Shown here in pieces: positions 6,562 through 11,959 of a stretch of DNA of 14,260 nt. Each line of letters starts with the position of its first letter. The first letter of the stretch is position 1. A program made the translations under genes and the position numbers. Under the pieces are notes generated by a model, which was given only the letters and a program-made list of their open reading frames with translations, had not been told where the DNA came from and did no database searches. Source of the stretch: Angelobacter sp036557225. GTDB taxonomy: Bacteria; Acidobacteriota; Terriglobia; Terriglobales; Acidobacteriaceae. The stretch covers positions 1 through 14,260 of the forward strand of contig DATBHX010000018.1 of assembly GCA_036557225.1 (NCBI GenBank), read 5' to 3'.

Positions 6562-6600
6562 TACCCTTGTCGGCGTTCGGCTTGTCGGCTGGGCAATCGT

Positions 6601-7824
6601 ATGAGCAAACCGGAAATCGTCAGAAGCAATCAGCAGCCAAAGTTGCCGCGGGACGAGCCGGATTTTTCTTTAGTGCTCGGCGGACCTCTGTATCAGCTTT
6701 ACCTGCGCACACGGCTGGCACAGCCGCCCCTGAAGCTGCTGCACCGGCGCATGATTCTGATCCCGCTCATCTGCTGGCTTCCGCTGCTACTGCTTTCCGC
6801 GAGCCACCTGAATTCGGGCGTGCCGGTCCCGTTCCTCCGTGATCCAGAAGTACACATCAAGCTGTTGCTGGCGCTTCCAATCCTTATTGCGGTAGAAGTG
6901 CTGGCGCACATCAGGATACAGAAAGTGGTGGCCCAGTTCCGGGAGAGAGACATCATTTCCCAGGAGGACCAGCCGCATTTTGAAAGGATCGTCGCTTCCG
7001 CGATGCGCCTGCGCAATTCCGTGGCGATAGAACTTGGGTTGTTCGCAGTCGTGCTGGCTATGGGCTACTGGATGTGGGGCCAGAACCTTAAACTCACCGT
7101 CTCCAGCCTCTCGATGTCCAGCTGGTACGCGATGAATGACGGCTCCAGAATGCGTCTGACTGCAGCCGGCAGCTATTATGCGCTGGTTAGCCTGACGATT
7201 TTCCGCTTCATTCTACTGCGCTGGTATTTCCGGCTGTTTATCTGGTACCGGTTCTTGTGGGACGTTCGGGCCCTGCCCCTACATTACAATCTCTATCATC
7301 CTGACCGAGCCGGCGGACTGGGTTTTCTTTCTGAGAGCCTGACGGCATTTGCACCGGTATTCGTGGCCCAGAGTACGATTCTGGCCGGGGTCTTCTATGC
7401 CCGTATTCTCTATGCCGGGGACAAGTTGCCGGACTTGACCATGGAGATCGTCTGCGCAGTGCTGCTCTTTGTTCTCTTGCTGATACTTCCCCTGGGATTC
7501 TTTGCCGTCCAACTCGACCGGGCGGCGCGCAAGGCAAGGATTGAATTTGGCTCACTGGGAAGCCACTATGTTGACGAGTTCCGCGACAAGTGGATTCTGG
7601 GCAAAGGGCGTGGAGGAGAGGCCCTGTTGGGCACGTCCGACATTCAGTCGCTGGCCGACTTGGCAAATTCGTACCAGGTCGTAAGCGGGATCAGCCTCAT
7701 GCCGGTTACCAAACAGGCGTTCATTCGTCTGGTTGTGGCGATCGTAGTGCCCCTGTTGCCGCTCACCCTGACGGTGTTTCCGCTATCTGAAATCATCAAA
7801 CGGCTGTTCAAGATGGTGCTGTAG
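6601..7824 (+). CDS. Polytopic membrane protein of unknown function (HPDRAGGLGFL-type)
   Basis: The 407-residue protein has about seven hydrophobic spans (near residues 47-68, 83-102, 143-161, 184-216, 245-267, 278-300 and 375-397), with basic stretches between them. Three motifs stand out: H-P-D-R-A-G-G-L-G-F-L (233-243) between spans four and five, the soluble segment with L-G-T-S-D-I-Q-S-L-A-D-L before the last span, and P-L-L-P-L-T-L-T in the last span. From memory these belong to a widespread uncharacterized membrane-protein family; I cannot name a function. I chose the ATG at 6601 because the open frame upstream to 6493 encodes a Cys/Arg-rich stretch unlike a protein N-terminus. No good Shine-Dalgarno precedes 6601. 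It converges with the lipoprotein gene, with a 39-base gap and no obvious terminator. Confidence 0.85.
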   Translation: MSKPEIVRSNQQPKLPRDEPDFSLVLGGPLYQLYLRTRLAQPPLKLLHRRMILIPLICWLPLLLLSASHLNSGVPVPFLRDPEVHIKLLLALPILIAVEVLAHIRIQKVVAQFRERDIISQEDQPHFERIVASAMRLRNSVAIELGLFAVVLAMGYWMWGQNLKLTVSSLSMSSWYAMNDGSRMRLTAAGSYYALVSLTIFRFILLRWYFRLFIWYRFLWDVRALPLHYNLYHPDRAGGLGFLSESLTAFAPVFVAQSTILAGVFYARILYAGDKLPDLTMEIVCAVLLFVLLLILPLGFFAVQLDRAARKARIEFGSLGSHYVDEFRDKWILGKGRGGEALLGTSDIQSLADLANSYQVVSGISLMPVTKQAFIRLVVAIVVPLLPLTLTVFPLSEIIKRLFKMVL

Positions 7825-7863
7825 GGTAAGCTCACGACCGATACTCGTTCTCAGATCAGCGGG

Positions 7864-9195
7864 TCACGCGGCACGATCATAGAGTGTTTCTCCACGCGCC
7901 CGATGTCGCGGCGTGAAGTGGCGAAGAAACAGCCACGCTGCCAGGACGAACAAGGCTGTCATCAGCAATCCCAGCTCCAGTGCGCGGACAAAGAAATGAT
8001 CGATCAGGCTGCGGGCCCGTATATCAAAGTCAGCGACCGTTCTGGCGCTGGCGGCGTTCAGGTCATTCATAAGCGCCGTGGCTTCCTGATGGAAATCATC
8101 GAGCACGATCTGCCGCTCGGCGCGAAGGTCTGCGGTGGCGGCCACACGTTGCCTTTGCAGGTCGGCCAGGGTAGCGATCCTTGCCTGCTCCAGCGCGCGC
8201 ATGGTTTCCAGACGCTCCTGGCGCAGGAAGGCCTGGATAGCCAACCGCTGGCTATCGACGTCTGACAGAACGGCTTTTCGCGCCTGCTCCAGGTATTCCG
8301 GCATGTGCTCAACACTGCCTGATGTTTTTTCGAGCGTGGTCGAGAGAGCGGAAAGGTTTGACATGGCGGAGTTAATCTGCGGGTCGCGCGCCAAGTCGCT
8401 CAGCAGAAGCTCTGCCTGCCAGCGCGCCTGCTTGGGCAGGTAGGCGTTATACGCATCAAGGCGGGCGGTAAGATCCCCAAGGCTTTCGCCAAGCGCCTTG
8501 ATCGACGCAACCGCACCCAGGTCAGACTGCTTGGTCCTGCGAACGAGATCGGCGTCGGCGGATTTTCGGCCGGCAAGACTCACCTCGATGGGATGGGCCT
8601 TAGCCCAGGCATCAACTTTTTGCCGCGCATTGTCAACGTCGGCCGAGGGAGCAGCGGCCTTGATCAGTTGCATCATCTCCGATTCCATTCGCTTGAGCGT
8701 TTCCGTAACCACCGGATAAGAGTCGCCCCATCCCTGCTTCACGGCCGGCTGCTCCATATAGGCCTGCATCTGCAGGATGAAAGCCCAGGCATCAAGGGTG
8801 GCGGCCACGGGATCTGTCCGGAGCAGTGCGGTTTGGAAGGCTGGAATCGCCTCCGCTTTCCACACTAATGCTTGTCTTCGCGCGACGGGAGAGGGAGAAG
8901 TAAGAATGATTTTGTCAGCGGCGTTTTCAATTTCAGCCGAATAGAGACCAAGCAGCGACTGGTTCCTTGAACTGAGTTCCGCAGCAGTGGTCTCCACATT
9001 CTTGCTGGACTTGATGAGAGCGTTTTTACGCGTGGTACCGGAGGTACAGCCAGACACCACCAAGAACAATCCGAGCAGCACGCAAAATAATTGCAGCCGG
9101 TTGCCCGCTGGAACCTGATAAGTCCACGTTTGCCGCTGGCCGGCAATGTGAACGGCAGGTCGCCCCGTCTGCCAGGTTGGCAGATGCCTGGCCAT
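7864..9195 (-). CDS. Lipoprotein with hendecad coiled coil and C-terminal membrane helix
   Basis: The start is fixed by AGGAGG (9202-9207), 6 bases before the ATG. The 443-residue product has an unusually long polar N-region, then a hydrophobic stretch (36-47) ending in the lipobox V-S-G-C (Cys50), so it is probably lipidated. The body is helical. Residues 306-404 are nine consecutive 11-residue units with the pattern R-h-x-x-h-x-D-L/F-x-x-x, which suits a right-handed coiled coil. A transmembrane helix (about 408-424) and a basic tail follow directly. An N-terminal lipid plus a C-terminal membrane span is an odd topology. If the lipid stays in the inner membrane, both ends are anchored there with the coil in the periplasm; otherwise the protein could bridge the two membranes. 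I do not recognise a family or function. It converges with the polytopic membrane protein. Confidence 0.85.
   Translation of the reverse strand: MARHLPTWQTGRPAVHIAGQRQTWTYQVPAGNRLQLFCVLLGLFLVVSGCTSGTTRKNALIKSSKNVETTAAELSSRNQSLLGLYSAEIENAADKIILTSPSPVARRQALVWKAEAIPAFQTALLRTDPVAATLDAWAFILQMQAYMEQPAVKQGWGDSYPVVTETLKRMESEMMQLIKAAAPSADVDNARQKVDAWAKAHPIEVSLAGRKSADADLVRRTKQSDLGAVASIKALGESLGDLTARLDAYNAYLPKQARWQAELLLSDLARDPQINSAMSNLSALSTTLEKTSGSVEHMPEYLEQARKAVLSDVDSQRLAIQAFLRQERLETMRALEQARIATLADLQRQRVAATADLRAERQIVLDDFHQEATALMNDLNAASARTVADFDIRARSLIDHFFVRALELGLLMTALFVLAAWLFLRHFTPRHRARGETLYDRAA
7984..8280 (-). repeat. Nine tandem 11-residue (33-base) coiled-coil repeats
   Basis: This segment encodes residues 306-404 of the lipoprotein. 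Split into elevens, the units mostly start with Arg and carry Asp-Leu, Asp-Phe or a similar pair at positions 7-8, for example RIATLADLQRQ, RVAATADLRAE and RQIVLDDFHQE. The DNA units are diverged, so this is an old protein-level repeat rather than a recent tandem duplication. A tenth, weaker unit may precede it. Confidence 0.75.
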
Positions 9196-9301
9196 TTGCG
9201 ACCTCCTGATTCATGGTATGAATCGGAGAATGGTTGTCGCAATATCAACGCTCCATTCGCGCGACACCACTTGAGCGAGTGAGCCGAAGTCTTACCGTTT
9301 G

Positions 9302-9316
9302 TTGAGCGTGGCTCAA
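9302..9316. promoter_or_regulatory. Perfect 6-bp inverted repeat between the Rieske reductase and lipoprotein genes
   Basis: TTGAGC-GTG-GCTCAA is a perfect inverted repeat 17 bases past the stop of the Rieske reductase and about 107 bases before the lipoprotein start. Another TTGAGC copy lies at 9271-9276. There is no T-run on the minus strand after it, so it could be a weak terminator hairpin or an operator upstream of the lipoprotein gene. Confidence 0.35.
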
Positions 9317-9332
9317 TTCGCGATCATCTGCC

Positions 9333-10850
9333 TCATGCTTTTCGCGCCGTTTCCGCTTCCATCGCAGCTTCAGCCTGCAGGCTCTCGAGGTCACGAAAGA
9401 CAGTTACGACGGCCAGCGTGCGGCCGCCTTGTTGGTAAGAAACGGTGCAGTCCTTCGCATCGAGATCGCCGTCGATCTTGATCGAGTCCCACGTTTCCGC
9501 GTGGCCGACGTAGTTGATCGCCACATCGTAGTGCTGGCTCCAGAAGAAAGGCACTGCGTCAAATCTTTCTTTTTGTCCGAGGATGTTCCTGGCTGCGGTC
9601 TGACCTTGGCGTTCCGCCACTACCCAATGCTCCACACGTATGCGCTCACCGGAATGTGGATCAGGCCAGCGCGCGATGTCTCCAGCTGCAAAGATTCCCG
9701 GGCTGCTGGTTTCGAAGTATTCATTCACGACCACGCCACGATCGATGGTTAAGCCGGCTTTCTCCGCCAAGGCGAGTGATGGCCGCACGCCCACGCCCAG
9801 CACGATGAAATCTGCATTCAGTGTAGCGCCGTTGCTGAGCGTAACCTTGTTGCCGTCGACGCGGCTGACAGTTGATTCGAGATGGAAAACAACTCCCTTG
9901 CTCTCATGCAGGCTACGAATGAATTTCCCGACCTCCGGCCCCATCACTCGTTCCAGAGGCTCATGGTCCGGCGCCACCACATTCACGGCGATCCCACGCG
10001 CGCGTAACGACGCCGCTACTTCAAGACCAATGAAACTCGCGCCTACTACAACGACTTCCCTGGCCGATGCTGCCCGGGCAATGATAGCGCGGCTGTCAGC
10101 GTAGGTTCGCAGATAAAAAATCTGTGAACTGGTTGCGCCTTCCACCGGTAGCTTGACCGGATCGGCGCCGGTAGCCAATAGAAGCGCGCCGTATTCGTAA
10201 GACTTACCGTTTTCGAGCAGCACGCGCTTGACAGAAATATCGAGTGCGGCAACTCTGGCATTAAGCACCAGATCAATCTTCTTGCTGGTGTAGAAATCGG
10301 GCGGGCGCAAAGGGATCCAGTCTTCAGACGCGGTTCCGGCAAGAAAATCCTTGGAAAGATTGGGACGGTCCACGGGCGCAGATTCGTCTGCGCTGATCAT
10401 GGTAACGCTGCCGGCGTAACCTTCGCGACGAAGCATCTCTGCTGCAGCGAGGCCGGCTGCACCGCCGCCGACAATCACCACAGACGCAGGAAGCTTTCCA
10501 GACGGCTTCTTCGGCGCTTCAGTCAGCTTCTCGCGCACAAAGACCGTGTCGCCAACGCGCTCCACGCGCCAGCAGGAAACCGGATCGAGCGCCGGCGCGC
10601 GCAGAGCCTCACCCGTCCGCAAGCTAAAGCAGGCATGGTGCCACGGACAGCGCACGGTATCGCCAACCACCAGGCCTTCGGCCAGCGGCCCATGATAGTG
10701 AGTGCAGTGAGCGCCGATGGCGAAGAATTGATCGCCGCGCCGGACAAGAATTGCTTCCTCGTCACCTACTTGACCGGCAACAGGGCCGCCGTCGCGAAGG
10801 TTCTGGATTGGAAAACCATTTTTGAAGTCGGATTTGGCAGTGTCTTCCAT
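9333..10850 (-). CDS. Rieske [2Fe-2S] / FAD-dependent NAD(P)H reductase (AIFM3-like)
   Basis: The 505-residue protein joins two modules. An N-terminal Rieske domain (about 10-108) has the full cluster-binding set C-x-H (Cys49, His51) and C-x2-H (Cys68, His71). A pyridine nucleotide-disulfide oxidoreductase module (about 122-430) has the FAD-binding V-G-G-G-A-A-G (127-133), an A-T-G-A-D segment, a second Rossmann motif V-V-V-G-A-S-F-I-G-L-E for NAD(P)H and the FAD-binding I-F-A-A-G-D-I. A C-terminal reductase-type domain with the F-W-S-Q-H-Y-D motif completes it. This matches bacterial AIFM3-like ferredoxin reductases, which move electrons from NAD(P)H to an Fe-S partner. The partner is not in the window. 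GGAGG (10863-10867) lies 12 bases before the ATG, slightly far. The gene follows the quinone oxidoreductase by 60 bases on the same strand, so the two may form a redox operon. Confidence 0.94.
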   Translation of the reverse strand: MEDTAKSDFKNGFPIQNLRDGGPVAGQVGDEEAILVRRGDQFFAIGAHCTHYHGPLAEGLVVGDTVRCPWHHACFSLRTGEALRAPALDPVSCWRVERVGDTVFVREKLTEAPKKPSGKLPASVVIVGGGAAGLAAAEMLRREGYAGSVTMISADESAPVDRPNLSKDFLAGTASEDWIPLRPPDFYTSKKIDLVLNARVAALDISVKRVLLENGKSYEYGALLLATGADPVKLPVEGATSSQIFYLRTYADSRAIIARAASAREVVVVGASFIGLEVAASLRARGIAVNVVAPDHEPLERVMGPEVGKFIRSLHESKGVVFHLESTVSRVDGNKVTLSNGATLNADFIVLGVGVRPSLALAEKAGLTIDRGVVVNEYFETSSPGIFAAGDIARWPDPHSGERIRVEHWVVAERQGQTAARNILGQKERFDAVPFFWSQHYDVAINYVGHAETWDSIKIDGDLDAKDCTVSYQQGGRTLAVVTVFRDLESLQAEAAMEAETARKA

Positions 10851-10910
10851 TTGTAAGCAAGGCCTCCAATCGATTTTGATTTTTGCAGCAGACCAGACAA
10901 ACGACAGTAT

Positions 10911-11864
10911 TCAAGATGCGATTTTCAGGACGATTTTTCCACGATCGTGCGGCGCGCCGGCCAGCATATCGTGAGCTGCTCTCGCCTGGCTTAGCGGCAG
11001 CACCGTACCGACGCTGGGAACAAGTTTTCCGCTGTCGAAAAGTTCGGTGAGATGCTTCAACCGCACTGTGGTGACCTCGACGTAAAAGAACACGGCCCTC
11101 ACGCCATACTGCTTAGCCGTTTCCTCCGAGACTGGCGACACAACAGAAATAAGGATCCCGCCAGGTTTCAACACGCGGAAGGAACGGTCACGGGTGGTGC
11201 CGCCAACTGTGTCAATGACGATATCGACTTCATGGGCAGAGTCTTCAAAGCGCGCGAGGTGATAGTCGAGAACAAGGTTGGCGCCCAGGCTCTGCACATA
11301 TTTAAGGTCGTTGGCAGAGGCTGTGGCGATCACGTTGAGGCCGGCATTGCGGGCAAGCTGTACCGCGTAAGCGCCGACATTTCCAGCGGCTCCGTGGATG
11401 AGCACTGTCTGGCCGGCCTGGGCGTGAGCGTAGTCAAACAGCATCTGCCAGGCGGTTACCGCGACCACAGGGGCCGACGCAGCCTCAAGGAAGTTCAGGC
11501 GTCGCGGCTTGGGCGCCATCATCGCGGCCGATGCGAGCGCATATTCGGCGTACGCTCCAACGAAACCTTCATTGGTCGAGCCGTACACTTCATCGCCAAC
11601 TTTGAAATCGGAGACGCCGGGACCGATCTCGGCAACAATGCCGGAAAGGTCAGAACCAAGAATCAGCGGCGGTGCAGGGCTTACGGCGCTCTTCCCTTCG
11701 CGAATCAGCGCGTCCCACGGGCCGACACCGGCTGCCTTTACATGTACCAACAGCTGTCCGGCGCCGGGTTTAGGACGTTCAAGATCGTCAGTGACAATGA
11801 CCGATGGCGGACCAAACTGCAGAATTCTTGCTGCTTTCATCGTATTCCGGTTTTTCGTATCCAT
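10911..11864 (-). CDS. Zinc-independent NADP-dependent quinone oxidoreductase (MDR superfamily)
   Basis: The 317-residue protein has the GroES-like N-terminal domain with G-S-D-L-S-G-I-V-A-E-I-G-P-G-V and V-G-D-E-V-Y-G, then a Rossmann domain with the cofactor motif H-G-A-A-G-N-V-G (157-164) and a D-T-V-G-G motif. The cysteine/histidine zinc ligands of alcohol dehydrogenases are absent, as in quinone oxidoreductases. Such enzymes reduce quinones or enones with NADPH, often in redox stress. The start is uncertain. The ATG at 11864 has GGGA 11 bases upstream. The ATG at 11840 gives the Met-Lys-Ala-Ala-Arg opening typical of the family (309 residues). The frame stays open to 12116, but that part overlaps the divergent glycosidase and is rejected. 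It lies upstream of the Rieske reductase on the same strand. Confidence 0.92.
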   Translation of the reverse strand: MDTKNRNTMKAARILQFGPPSVIVTDDLERPKPGAGQLLVHVKAAGVGPWDALIREGKSAVSPAPPLILGSDLSGIVAEIGPGVSDFKVGDEVYGSTNEGFVGAYAEYALASAAMMAPKPRRLNFLEAASAPVVAVTAWQMLFDYAHAQAGQTVLIHGAAGNVGAYAVQLARNAGLNVIATASANDLKYVQSLGANLVLDYHLARFEDSAHEVDIVIDTVGGTTRDRSFRVLKPGGILISVVSPVSEETAKQYGVRAVFFYVEVTTVRLKHLTELFDSGKLVPSVGTVLPLSQARAAHDMLAGAPHDRGKIVLKIAS

Positions 11865-11912
11865 AAATATGTTAATCCCTATTGAGTTGGGACGGCGATC
11901 ACAGGTGACAAG

Positions 11913-11940
11913 TTGCTCTCGCCTTGCCGGTGCATATATG
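11913..11940 (+). promoter_or_regulatory. Possible promoter of the GH63-like glycosidase
   Basis: TTGCTC (11913-11918) and TATATG (11935-11940) are separated by 16 bases and lie 20 bases before the glycosidase ATG, implying a very short leader. They fall in the 95-base gap between the divergent quinone reductase and glycosidase genes, where a promoter in each direction is expected. Confidence 0.35.
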
Positions 11941-11959
11941 GTGAAGATCGCAAAACACC

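Larger units (their letters stand above)
6178..6600. other. Gene-free stretch after the tRNA
   Basis: No credible coding sequence is present: the frames open here have no ribosome binding site and no recognisable protein. It contains small dyads, CTGGT-TTTG-ACCAG (6360-6373) and GGAAT-GAT-ATTCC (about 6285-6297), with no T-run after either. Nearer the next gene lies a 20-bp near-palindrome (6521-6540) and a possible -10 box. It looks like the tRNA trailer plus the control region of the membrane-protein gene. Confidence 0.45.

Noticed and set aside
6493..6600. Upstream ATG start for the polytopic membrane protein
   Set aside because: Adds a Cys/Arg-rich 36-residue stretch, has no ribosome site, and would put the near-palindrome and -10 box inside the coding sequence.
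7984..8280. 33-base periodic segment as a DNA tandem repeat or CRISPR-like array
   Set aside because: Periodicity is in the protein (11 residues); the DNA units are diverged and there are no spacers.
11052..11885. 277-codon plus-strand frame antisense to the quinone oxidoreductase
   Set aside because: The minus strand has an unmistakable MDR protein; the plus frame is a GC-driven shadow.
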